This document shows, in pieces, positions 35,982 through 45,900 of a stretch of 64,000 nt of DNA. Origin of the DNA: Fuerstiella sp. (GTDB lineage Bacteria > Planctomycetota > Planctomycetia > Planctomycetales > Planctomycetaceae). The DNA is taken from contig JALHMY010000005.1 of the NCBI GenBank assembly GCA_022843805.1, positions 62,001 to 126,000 on the forward strand. The letters run 5' to 3'. The notes below the pieces were generated by a model that saw only the letters and a program-made list of their open reading frames with translations, searched no databases and was not told where the DNA came from. Position 1 is the stretch's first letter, and the number at the start of each line of letters is the position of its first letter. Made by a program: the position numbers and the translations under genes.

Positions 35982-36452
35982 ATGTTTCTTACCGGTGAAT
36001 TCAAACGAACGATCGACGATCGATTTCGTTTGCAGTTACCGCCGGAGTTTGCATCGGAAGTCTCGGACGAGGACGGCGACCTGATCGTTGCGAAGGAGCG
36101 TGCCGGATGTCTGAGTCTCTGGAAGCAGGACGACTGGCAGCATCGGCTGGATTCCGGAATCAGCCTGTTGCGGCAGAAGATTGATTCCGGAAGGATGGAT
36201 CAGCGATGGGGTGATGTGCAGCGGCTTGGCCGACTGCTTTCCACTCGGCATCAGCAGGCCCGTCTGGCCAATCGTTCGCGGCTGCTGATCCCTGAGGGGT
36301 TTCGGCAGTTTTTGGGAGTGCCTTCGGGAGGTGAAGTCGTCATCGTCGGTGCTGTGATTTGTGTGGAGATCTGGAATCCGGAGATCTGGCTTGAAGTGCT
36401 GAAGCAGGAGATGCCGGACTTTGGCGACCTGTTTAAGCAGCTGACGCAGTAA
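35982..36452 (+). CDS. mraZ: MraZ-family transcription regulator
   Basis: This 156-aa protein has two SpoVT/AbrB-like DNA-binding halves. [20 protein letters not shown] is the first, with the GEFKR-xDDR-RLxLP signature, and [18 protein letters not shown] followed by [15 protein letters not shown] is the second. MraZ represses its own promoter and the division and cell wall (dcw) operon in other bacteria. Here no mraW or ftsL gene follows: the next gene encodes an HD phosphohydrolase. Its target is therefore unclear, perhaps itself through the GTGGG repeats upstream. A 16-bp tandem duplication spans its stop codon (36443-36474). Confidence 0.9.
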   Translation: MFLTGEFKRTIDDRFRLQLPPEFASEVSDEDGDLIVAKERAGCLSLWKQDDWQHRLDSGISLLRQKIDSGRMDQRWGDVQRLGRLLSTRHQQARLANRSRLLIPEGFRQFLGVPSGGEVVIVGAVICVEIWNPEIWLEVLKQEMPDFGDLFKQLTQ

Positions 36453-36829
36453 GTCGCAGACGCAATAAGTCGCAGGAGTCTTTCCGTCCTGACGCGGCCT
36501 GTCTGCACAGCGAGGCCTGTTTTTGGGAAGTCAGACTTCCTGGCTGCCGATTTTTCTTTCCGAGTTGCTGGTGCATTGCCGGATCGGGCGTCAATCGATA
36601 AGACCCACTTTCTACCGTTGGAAGCAGAACGGATCGAAGAAGAGAGGAGCAGCTCAATCACTCAACATGGTTCCCTCCAGGTCGCTTGCTCACTCCTCGC
36701 GACAGGCCTCAGAGCGCATCCATGGATGGCTTCGCGGCAGGGACGCCGCTCTTCTCTCTTCGATCCGGTTTTTTCCTTCCACTTACTGATTTTACACAGA
36801 CTTAATGGACCGTTGTTTCAGGGCCTCTT
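36453..36829 (+). other. intergenic region between mraZ and the HD phosphohydrolase
   Basis: The 377-bp gap starts with the tandem 16-bp duplication (36443-36474), which overlaps the mraZ stop. Frames on the plus strand carry no recognisable similarity. No hairpin terminator was identified. Confidence 0.45.
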
Positions 36830-38239
36830 ATGGTGCGAGATTTTACGACCGAAAGCCTGTCTCACGATCCGATTCACGGCTACATCCCCTTTATTTCCAG
36901 AGTGGGGCTGGCACCCGGCGAAGCATCAGAGCAGGACCTGATTGACCATCCGTGGGTACAGCGGCTGAGGCAAATTCATCAGTTGCAGACGGCCTGGTGG
37001 GTTTTTCCATCGGCCGAACATATGCGGTTTCAGCATGTGCTGGGAGTCATGCACCTGGGATCAGTTGTTGTGAGTGCGTGGTACGAATCGCTTGCCGATG
37101 TCTGCCGCAGCATCCCTTCACGAGCATATGTAGAAAGTCTGGTGCGGATTGCCGGATTGCTTCATGACGTTGGGCATGGGCCATTTGGTCATTTCTTTGA
37201 TGATCATTATCTGGATCAGTTTGGTCTGACGCATGAGATCATCGGCGCTCACATTATCGAACACGAGCTGGGGGATATCATTCGGCGAATACGTCGCAAC
37301 CCTGGTGGCCGTCTTTCAGCGCTGGAAGAGCTTGATCCGCGACAGGTGGCATGGCTGATTTGTCGACCCTCCGGGCGTGCTGAAGATGAAGAGGGCCATC
37401 CGGACTGGCTGAAAAAGCTTCGGTCGCTGTTTAGCGGCATTTACACTGTGGACAATATGGACTTCGTGCTGCGTGATGCGTACATGTCCGGCTACAACAC
37501 GAAAGCCTTTGATATTTCCAGACTGGTGCACTATTCATTTTTTACGGCCCAGGGGCTCACGATTCATGCCCGCGGTCTTCCTGCACTGATCAACTTTATT
37601 GAGACACGAGCCAACCTGTTTCGCACGATTTATTTTCATCGTACCGTGCGAGGTATCGATATTGCTCTGGAACAGTATTTCGCTGCCACAATGCAGCGAT
37701 TGTTTCCGGGCAATCCACTGAAACATCTGGACGAGTATCGTCAGCTGACCGAAACGTCATTCCTCGTTGATGTTTGCCGCTGGGCCGATCAGCAGGATCC
37801 GGAACTGCAGGACCTGGGAACGCACTGGCGGGCGATCATCAATCGGGATGAAATGTGGCGGATGGCCTGTGAGCGGACCATGCACTTTCACAGCGGGCAG
37901 GCGGAAAGCACGACGATCTTTTCGGAGCCCGATCTGGTGGAGCGGCGCGTTCGCGAATTTCTTCCACACCATTTGAGGGACATACCTCTTCGGATCGATG
38001 TCGCCCGGCATTACCACCGCCCAAGTGCCCGGAAACCCGCCGGAAAGCAGAACTACTGGTATGATCCGGCGAGCGGACTGGCATTCGAACTGGACGATGA
38101 TGAGCTTTTTCGAAGTCTGCCCACAAGCTTCATTATCTTTCGAATTTACAGTCGTGATCACGGATACGATCGCGAGCTGAATGCCGCGCTTCAAAAGGTG
38201 GCTGGCGGCGGCGGTGGCGACACAAAGACTAACATGTAA
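36830..38239 (+). CDS. HD-domain dNTP triphosphohydrolase-like (SAMHD1/YwfO type) protein
   Basis: This 469-aa HD protein resembles SAMHD1-like bacterial phosphohydrolases. It begins with a DPIHGYIPF motif, and the metal site is formed by MRFQHVLGVMHLGSVVVSAW, the HD pair in IAGLLHDVGHGPFGHFF, and the late Asp in YTVDNMDFVLRDAYMSGYNT. Substrate is probably a dNTP or phosphorylated nucleotide. It ends in an oligoglycine stretch (VAGGGGGDTKTNM) and overlaps the convergent acyltransferase by 11 bp. Another dNTPase-type HD gene (dgt) is within 5 kb. Confidence 0.9.
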   Translation: MVRDFTTESLSHDPIHGYIPFISRVGLAPGEASEQDLIDHPWVQRLRQIHQLQTAWWVFPSAEHMRFQHVLGVMHLGSVVVSAWYESLADVCRSIPSRAYVESLVRIAGLLHDVGHGPFGHFFDDHYLDQFGLTHEIIGAHIIEHELGDIIRRIRRNPGGRLSALEELDPRQVAWLICRPSGRAEDEEGHPDWLKKLRSLFSGIYTVDNMDFVLRDAYMSGYNTKAFDISRLVHYSFFTAQGLTIHARGLPALINFIETRANLFRTIYFHRTVRGIDIALEQYFAATMQRLFPGNPLKHLDEYRQLTETSFLVDVCRWADQQDPELQDLGTHWRAIINRDEMWRMACERTMHFHSGQAESTTIFSEPDLVERRVREFLPHHLRDIPLRIDVARHYHRPSARKPAGKQNYWYDPASGLAFELDDDELFRSLPTSFIIFRIYSRDHGYDRELNAALQKVAGGGGGDTKTNM

Positions 38240-39200
38240 GTCGGGGTCCGCCGAGCGAGTCCACAGCTGTCGGAGCCGAAGCCGAATTCAGTGAAACGCA
38301 GCGTTTCATGATTCTGACGGCATTCTTCAGACAAAGTGCACCCAGCAGCGAGATGACGGCAGCAGCCGGAATTGCGATGTAAAAAGCGTGTGTCTGGCGA
38401 GTGATCAGAGTGATACAGAGTCCGTGCACCAGAAACCACTCATAAGCAATACCTGTAAACCCTGTGGCGGCCGCGAAAGTCTCATGGACAGATTCTGATG
38501 CCGCCAGCAGCATCATACTGATGGCACCGTAGCGGAATTCCGGCTGAAAGAGTCCTCCGGCATACATCAGGATGGACGCTGCAACAGCAAGCCGACTTCG
38601 AGTGCTGCTGCTGACCTGAGCGATCAGAAATGCTGACAGGAACGTCACGGCATGGCATTCGATGGTACCGGAATACCCCGTCTGAACCAAAGCGGCTGCA
38701 GCAATGGATACAGCCGTAACGGCACTCACCAGAGTCGGATTTGTCAGCCTTGCCAGCATGGCAATCAGATACAAAATCAGCAGAGGCGACATAAACCATG
38801 TCGCCACATTGACGATGGCTTCACCATGCGTGAAGTAGCCCAGCCCGGACATCTGGCATATGACCTGCCACGTATCGAATCGTTTGAAGTGGGTCAAAGC
38901 AGCCAGCAGAAAACTGGCGATTGTCACCAGCCAGAACGGTGGGTACAGCACCTTCAGTCTTTCCAGGAACCAGGTGACCGGTTTTCGACTGCTTGAAGAA
39001 GCCAGAAAACCGGCCAGCAGAAAGAACAGGGATGTGCCAATTCGTCCAACCCGCAGTCCGCCCACATCAATCCATGCATCCAGATGGCATGAACTCAAAC
39101 TGTGCTGAAAAAAGATCAGCGTCGCTGCAAGAAGTCGCAAAAGATCAAGCCCCGGCTTACGGGATGAGGACGGTTGCAGCGCATGTGACATGGGAGTCAT
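38229..39200 (-). CDS. acyltransferase 3 family membrane protein
   Basis: This 323-aa protein has about ten membrane helices. The N-terminal block KPGLDLLRLLAATLIFFQHS has the family Arg and His, and VGRIGTSLFFLLAGFLASSS follows. Such enzymes O-acylate surface glycans or other exported molecules. ATG 39200 is the first codon of the frame; ATG 39188 is an alternative. It is convergent with and overlaps the end of the HD gene. No glycosyltransferase is adjacent. Confidence 0.85.
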   Translation of the reverse strand: MTPMSHALQPSSSRKPGLDLLRLLAATLIFFQHSLSSCHLDAWIDVGGLRVGRIGTSLFFLLAGFLASSSSRKPVTWFLERLKVLYPPFWLVTIASFLLAALTHFKRFDTWQVICQMSGLGYFTHGEAIVNVATWFMSPLLILYLIAMLARLTNPTLVSAVTAVSIAAAALVQTGYSGTIECHAVTFLSAFLIAQVSSSTRSRLAVAASILMYAGGLFQPEFRYGAISMMLLAASESVHETFAAATGFTGIAYEWFLVHGLCITLITRQTHAFYIAIPAAAVISLLGALCLKNAVRIMKRCVSLNSASAPTAVDSLGGPRLTC

Positions 39201-39450
39201 CGCAGGGTTATAATGTTAAAGATCGGATCTCATCACTGCCTGGCGGACAGATCTTTGCCAGGGCAGCTGATCAGAGCGGGCACACGAGAATATTACCGAT
39301 GATCCCCGCGCAGTTGCTCTGATTTTCTCCGGGTGATTACTAATTTCGTGTTGCAAAAAAGCAACATTTCGGACAGTTCGATATCTTTGCTGGCGGCTGC
39401 CAGGTGGTCGGGCCTCGCATTTTTTGACGCGGGAAAGCGATCGGCGGATG

Positions 39451-42400
39451 TCACAGACTTCGAAATCGACGCCCATTTTTCCGGGGATTCAGCTGTTCAA
39501 GAGTCGCGTTTACCTGCGGATTTGTCAGAAGCTGGCTGACTTCCGAATGACTTTGCAGCCTGATCATCAGCCCGCCGGAGATCACGCTTCCCTGTGTATT
39601 CAGGCGATTCAAAAAGCGAATGGCTGCTGCTTCATACGCCTGCTTTTTGTCCGGTGTTCGGCTGTTTCCGGCCGCCTCGCCGCATGCGATCAGCAGATCG
39701 ATCATACCCTGCCCTGGAGACAAACTGCTTTCGGCCAGGCGGTCAGTTTCCTGCAATGAAGTCGCCGTTTCAGGTTCCCCCGGGCTCTGTGCGTTTGTTT
39801 CAGAGTGTACCAGACACCGCAGCAGTGAAGCTCGATGTTCAGGCGACGGATTCACAAGGACGGCTTCTTCGCAGATTCTGCGAGCATCCGGATATTGCCC
39901 CTGACACAACAGCAATCGCCCCTCAGCAAGTCGCAGGTTACCGAACAGTCTCCGGGTCGCGATATCATGCCAGGTATCCGGGAGACGGGTCCCGGCTGCC
40001 ATGATTGCTGATTCGGCGGCCGTAAGCTGCTGCCGGGCAGCGGAAAAGAGTCCGGCGTCAGTCAGGGATTGCCCGGTTTCCGTCAGCGTTGCGATAATCC
40101 CGTCAGGTCCCTTTAACCTTTCAGGATCAAGCTCCCCAATGCGTTTCAGCAGCAACAACTGCGTCTGCTGGTGAATTCTACTTTCTTCGGGGAGGTCAAA
40201 CATCTGGTAAACGCTGGCGAGCGACGCGTGACAGTCTGCGGCCTTTTCCAGTATTCTGACCTGCGAGATCTGCTCGATCGGCAGGTCTGTGGCAATCATT
40301 GAGGCTGTTGCGATTTGATCGCGGGCATCCTGATTTCTGTTCGTCTGCCACAGCAACCTCGCAAGCTGTGCTCGCCCCCGGATCTGTCCGATGGATTGTA
40401 CAATCTGCACTGTATTGCTGGAGCGAGTTCCCGGGGACTGAAGCCACTGCTGAAGCAGCTCGAGGGATTCCGATGTGTTGTCCTGTCGATGAAGGATTTC
40501 AGCCAGATCAAAGTACAGTTCCTGCACGACCCACGATGCTGTCGCTGCGTCAGGATATGCGGACTTAAAACTGTCAGCCTGCTTCACGGCATTTCGAAGA
40601 GTTGTTTCCGCTTCTGCATAAAATTCGCAGTCAGCATGGATGCACGCCAGTTTACGTCGGGCCGAGATGATGGTTTCGAACAGCCCGGCCACATTCGAAG
40701 AATCTTTAACAGTTTTTTCCATGGAGTAGATGGCCGAGCGATAATCGTCGGCCGCCTGATAGAACTGGCTGCGGATACAATAAATTTCTGCTCGCCGGAT
40801 TCGCATCAACGCGTCGATTTCGTGATACTCTTCCGAAAGCGGAAACTGAGAAGTGAGGTTCCCGGAAATCTCAATGGCTTCCGACAGATCCTGCAGTCCT
40901 GGTTCGATTCGATCGAAGTACTCGTGTGCGAATGAGCGTCGATAACAGGCCTGGACAAAGCCTTTCTGAAATTCAGCCAAAGGCGAATGCTCACGAAGCA
41001 GTCTTCGATAGCAGTCAACCGCTCGTTCGGAATAATCGTCATGCCGGGAGAAATCGACGGCCCTTTGGCAGAGATCGCTGAGTGAGCAGCAGGTTTCTGC
41101 CAGTTCGTGAAGGACGCGCTGTTCTGCAGGTTCCCTCACGATAAGCTGTTCAAGGACTTCATTCGCTTTTAAGAGAGATTCAGTTGCAGTTTCGCGACGG
41201 GTCGTGGCGGCCTGAAGTTTTCCGCGAATGCTGTAAAGTCGGGCCAGTGACAGCAAAGTGTCTGATGACTGCTGATTGCCGGACTGCTGACCAGATGATT
41301 CGATAACAGCAATGCAGTCTGAGGCGGTTTGTTCAGCGGCGTGCAGTTCGCCGTCTCTCTGCAGTGATTCGCATAAAGCGAGTGATGTTGAGGCGAGCTG
41401 GTCAAGAAATTCGGCTCGTCCCGTTTCCTTCAGCAACTGTGAGCAGATCTCGGCAGCCGCCTCAAAGTTTCTGCGAGATTCATACTCTTCTGACAGACGC
41501 ACAAGGATATGGCCGCTCTGTTCAAACCCCTCGGCACGAATGGCACGGCTTTCTGCAGAATTTCCCTGCAGGGCAGACAGCGCTTTGTACTGTTGCAGAA
41601 TGTTGTTCAGGAAAGTCCGCTCTTCCTCGGTGAGTGCAGTTTGCGAATTGAATCTTTGGGTAATGACTTCATCAAAAAGGGCTCGCAGTGCCTGTAATGC
41701 CTGAACACTTGCGGATTGGGACGTTCGGACGACCGTTGCCAGCTGGTTATTGTTCTCCTGCAGTTGCTGATTCTTCGAGTTCAGGATCAGCGAGCCTGTG
41801 GAACCGGCAATCAGGATTACGAAAGCGGCGGCTATAATGGCCGCCGTGGCCCTGGGGCGCTTGCGAATCATTCGACCGCACCGCACCGTAATCGGATCGC
41901 GCAGAATACTGATGGATTCGCCGGCAAGATAACGCTCAATATCCTGCGCCATGGCAAGTGCCGACGGATATCTTTGCTCAGCGTTTGCTGCCATTGCATG
42001 GCGACAAATGGCTTCCATCGGCCTGGGAATCAGACGGTTCACTTCATGAGCCGAAATCCGTTCGTTCCGCTGAAGACGATTTATATAGGGGAGAAGACCG
42101 CCTGATCTCATCACAATCGTCCCGGTCAGCAGCGTGAACAGTGTCGCTCCGAGGGAATAAACATCGGACCGAACGTCAGTTTCTTCGGCCTTCCCGAAGA
42201 GCTGTTCGGGGCTTGCGAATGCCGGAGTCCCCAGAATTTGCCCGGATAACGTGTTCCTGTCTTCAGGAGCAATGGCGGCCAGCCCGCTCGTTAATTCACG
42301 ATCCACTCGAGGGCTGAAGTTGCCACCGTTTGGACTGTCTGGCCACAGCGATCGCCGCATGGCCTGAAGGTTTTCCATCGGTTCATCCAGAACTTTTGCA

Positions 42401-42942
42401 AGTCCCCAGTCCAGCAGCAGAACTTCCCCGAACGGCCCGATAATAATATTTGCCGGTTTGATATCCCGATGAATCACGTTCTGTTCATGCGCAAAGGCAA
42501 CGATGTTACAAACGCTCACAAATTTGTGAAGGAGGAGTCGGAATTCGACTGACTGAAAGAACTGCTCATCCTTTATCACAGTGACCGCGTCTGCAGCAGA
42601 ATGAACATCGTGGATCGCCATCTGCATGGTTCTGCCATCCACAAATCGCATGACATAGAATGGGAGGTCAGTACCCTCGGATGTCATAGCGTGAACGGGA
42701 ATAATTCCCGGATGATCCAGTCGACCTGTGATTTCGGCTTCCCGTTCAAATCGTGCTGATTGTTCAGCCGTTTGATACTTTGAACGAGGAAACTTGATTG
42801 CGACCCGCCGCTGCAGCTCGGCATCAGTGGCCAGATACACGCATCCAAGTCCTCCCTGGGCGTGAAATCGCTCAATGCGATATTCGGTATCAACCTGCAC
42901 ATCCTGAGGGACGATCAATTCGTCAGGGTTTGGTGGTGCCAT
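39451..42942 (-). CDS. transmembrane Ser/Thr protein kinase with TPR-like sensor domain
   Basis: This 1163-aa kinase has an intact catalytic domain (about 20-340): P-loop-like AQGGLGCVYLA, VAIK with K50, E68 in REAEITGRLDHPGI, HRDIKPAN with D160, DWG with D178 (the DWG variant is common in planctomycetes) and SPEQ at 244-247. A helix (ATAAIIAAAFVILIAGSTG, about 365-387) follows, and then some 770 residues of alpha-helical repeats with TPR-like spacing, probably extracytoplasmic. The start overlaps the pseudokinase gene by 20 bp. It is the third gene of the sigma-pseudokinase-kinase operon, so its partner is likely the pseudokinase and its output the sigma factor. Confidence 0.92.
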   Translation of the reverse strand: MAPPNPDELIVPQDVQVDTEYRIERFHAQGGLGCVYLATDAELQRRVAIKFPRSKYQTAEQSARFEREAEITGRLDHPGIIPVHAMTSEGTDLPFYVMRFVDGRTMQMAIHDVHSAADAVTVIKDEQFFQSVEFRLLLHKFVSVCNIVAFAHEQNVIHRDIKPANIIIGPFGEVLLLDWGLAKVLDEPMENLQAMRRSLWPDSPNGGNFSPRVDRELTSGLAAIAPEDRNTLSGQILGTPAFASPEQLFGKAEETDVRSDVYSLGATLFTLLTGTIVMRSGGLLPYINRLQRNERISAHEVNRLIPRPMEAICRHAMAANAEQRYPSALAMAQDIERYLAGESISILRDPITVRCGRMIRKRPRATAAIIAAAFVILIAGSTGSLILNSKNQQLQENNNQLATVVRTSQSASVQALQALRALFDEVITQRFNSQTALTEEERTFLNNILQQYKALSALQGNSAESRAIRAEGFEQSGHILVRLSEEYESRRNFEAAAEICSQLLKETGRAEFLDQLASTSLALCESLQRDGELHAAEQTASDCIAVIESSGQQSGNQQSSDTLLSLARLYSIRGKLQAATTRRETATESLLKANEVLEQLIVREPAEQRVLHELAETCCSLSDLCQRAVDFSRHDDYSERAVDCYRRLLREHSPLAEFQKGFVQACYRRSFAHEYFDRIEPGLQDLSEAIEISGNLTSQFPLSEEYHEIDALMRIRRAEIYCIRSQFYQAADDYRSAIYSMEKTVKDSSNVAGLFETIISARRKLACIHADCEFYAEAETTLRNAVKQADSFKSAYPDAATASWVVQELYFDLAEILHRQDNTSESLELLQQWLQSPGTRSSNTVQIVQSIGQIRGRAQLARLLWQTNRNQDARDQIATASMIATDLPIEQISQVRILEKAADCHASLASVYQMFDLPEESRIHQQTQLLLLKRIGELDPERLKGPDGIIATLTETGQSLTDAGLFSAARQQLTAAESAIMAAGTRLPDTWHDIATRRLFGNLRLAEGRLLLCQGQYPDARRICEEAVLVNPSPEHRASLLRCLVHSETNAQSPGEPETATSLQETDRLAESSLSPGQGMIDLLIACGEAAGNSRTPDKKQAYEAAAIRFLNRLNTQGSVISGGLMIRLQSHSEVSQLLTNPQVNATLEQLNPRKNGRRFRSL

Positions 42943-45900
42943 CGTGAATCGGATTTACTGTGAAGGATTCAGATAACTCACTGAGCAATGTCAGGGTGTA
43001 TGCCGCAGTCTTTGAGATCGCTGACTCTGTTCGAAGCCAGAACTCCCGTATGTTTGCATAGAATGGGGACTCCCGACCGGTACCGGCTGGTCCATGGGAG
43101 TCTTTATCAGCGTCCAGACCGTCAATCCGTTTGAGCTGCTGCATGAACTCCGGGTATCTGCGGAGACTGCTGATCTCGATATGTCTTCGCAGTTCTTTTG
43201 TTGATGCCTTCCCGGGGACGTGGCCGGTAGCGATCGCATGCTGGAGCAGTCTTGCTGCCATTGCACTCAGTTCTTCCTTTACCGCGGGGTTCCGGATTCG
43301 TCGGTGTGCTGCTCCGCAGGCATAGACCAGATTGAGAACAGGCCATGCTTCAGGATTTCCTTCACCGACAATGCTATAAACTTCATCCAATACCTCGCCA
43401 GGCTGCATCAGTGCAAGACAATAGCATCGCTGAGAACGATTCTCGACCGAGGGATTCAGACGTACTGAAAGGTCAAATTTTTCCATGGCTTCCTTAAACA
43501 TGAGTTGTTGAAACAGCACACCGCCCAGCGCCTGAACAACATCGCCCTGAATTTCCTTAAGGGAAGGCTCGTCGGGGAATCGCGTCATCGCCGACACCAC
43601 AACTTTCTCTGCTTCTGTGAACCGCTGAGTTGCCATGTCGAAGGAACGGCGGTTCAGCCAGCGATAACCCACCAGCAACAGGGCCTTTACGTGTTTCTTC
43701 TGATAACCGACGTGCTCGGGCAGCTGAGCGGCGAGGTCTGCCCTGATTTCTATGAAGCGATGCTGCTGTTCCATCGCCTGATCCGGGCAATTCAGTGCAT
43801 CGTAAGTCTCGCTCAGGAAATTCACTTCCGCTGCCAGTCGGTTAAGCATTTCAATGTGCTGACTGTATGCGACTTTGAACTCCTGCGCCAGCAGGTCTGC
43901 CTTGTTTGCTTCCTGCCTGGCTTCGGCCAGCATTCCCATATCCTTGAATACCAGTGCGAGCCGCACATGTGTCTGTATGGGATTAAAACGCGACGACGAA
44001 GTCTCATCGGAGACCTGAGCTTTTCGAAAAGTGTCGAGGGCATTCAGGAGCAAATCACGAGCTTCCGTCAATCGGCCCTGCTTTCGCAATACACCACTGA
44101 GATTGACCTGAGTGCAGGCAGCCGAATATCGACAGCCTGGCAGTTCGGGGAATCGTGCATTCATTTGCTCGGCGAGAGCAAAGGCTTCCCGGTAAGTCGC
44201 TTCTGCAGCTGTATGATCGTTTAACTGTTTCTGAGCACTGCCAAGTTCAGAAAGTGCGGTCAGCATTCGCACATGGCTGTCCGCCGCATCCGGCAGTTCT
44301 TTGACGATCGGCCGAATGATGCTGAGTGCTTCATCAAGATCCGCTTCAGAAAGTCGGTGTTCGAATTGCTGGAAATAGCAGTTGTTTCTGGCGACATACA
44401 GCTGTGCCAGCAGCAACTTCCAGGAAACAGCAAGCGGGTACTGCTGACAAAGAATTTTGATCCTGTCAATTGCCTCGGTAAGTTCATCAATTCCCTGTGC
44501 GGTTTCGTCAAGCATAATTCTTAAATGCGAATGGCTGAGTATCGCATTCGCCAGTCCGGCAGCTGCGGAATTTTCGTCCGGAAAGTGGCCTGTCAGTGAT
44601 CTCTGCCGGTCGATCGCCAGTTTTGAACTATCAACCTGCAGTTTGAACAGACCGAGGTGTCTGGCGGTCTCGCTGATACGACTGGTAACACTGGCCTGCA
44701 GATACCTTTCAGCGTCGCTGCCGGAATCTTCCTGAAGCAGGCTGCTGACGATGTCCTGAGCTCGCTGATAACTGTTCATCGCGTCCTTCCAGCGTCGCTG
44801 TTCAGAATGTACGTTTCCCAGGATCTGATACAATTCTGCCAGACGGCTTTTCTGATCGGATGAGATGTTTCCGAAAGTTTCAGCATTCGTTGGCGCAAAA
44901 AGGGTTATGGCCCTGACCAGTCCTGCCTCAGCGCTCTCCAGCCTTCCAAGACGCAGAAGTCCGGTTGACAGTTCCTTTAGTGCGTTTGCGAGTTCACTTC
45001 GAAAGCCACCGTTTTCAGAGCTGCTGGCGAGCTTTTCATAGAGCTCCGTGGCATCCTGCAGACTGCTGACAGCCATCGGCAGCTCCGACAACTGCAGCTG
45101 GATTCTCCCAGTCTGCAAAAGCCCCTCAGCCTGAATCGCCTGACTTTCGATGAACTTTCCCTGCAGTTGGGCAAACGCAGCATATTGTTTACCAATACGG
45201 CTGAGAAACTCCTTCTCTTCTTTACTCAGATCGGACTCTTCCTGGAAGCTGCTGACAACAAAGTCGTCAGTGAGTGTTCGCAGTGCAGCCATTGTCTGTC
45301 GGCTGGCAAGCTGCGACTCTCGAACGGCCACTTCAAGTGTCGCGCTGTTGAGTGAAAGCTGGCTGTTGGTTCTTCCAAGCAAAAGCGAGATTGCAAGGCT
45401 CGCCAGCAAGCCCACGAAAATTGCCGCAGGAACGGCTGAAAACACGGCCGGTCTTCTGCGAACGGAGCGACGCAGCCTGTCCCACACCGAATCCGTGTGC
45501 GCACTCACTCGCTCATCGGCAAGAAAACGTTCCAGATCTCTCGCCAGCTCCAGCGGCGTCGAATATTGCAGCTCCGTGTCCACGGAGACGGCTTTGCAAA
45601 CAATAGCATCCAGCGGAGCTGGTACGCCCTGGCGGCATCCTTCCTGTAACGTGCTGACATTGGCATCGCCTGAACTGCCCGGTTGAAGCGGCACAGGTGG
45701 CTGGCCATACCTCTCGAGCAGCAAACCTCCGGTCAGCAAAGCATATAATGTCGTTCCAATCGCGCGAATGTCTGAACGCTCGTCGTAGTCCGGGTGCTCA
45801 CCGACGGTGGATGCATTCCCCCAGTTGATCAGCAGCACTTCACCAAATGCTCCCAGCTGAATGGCGGTCGGACTGATATCGCCGTGAATCACGCCGTTTT

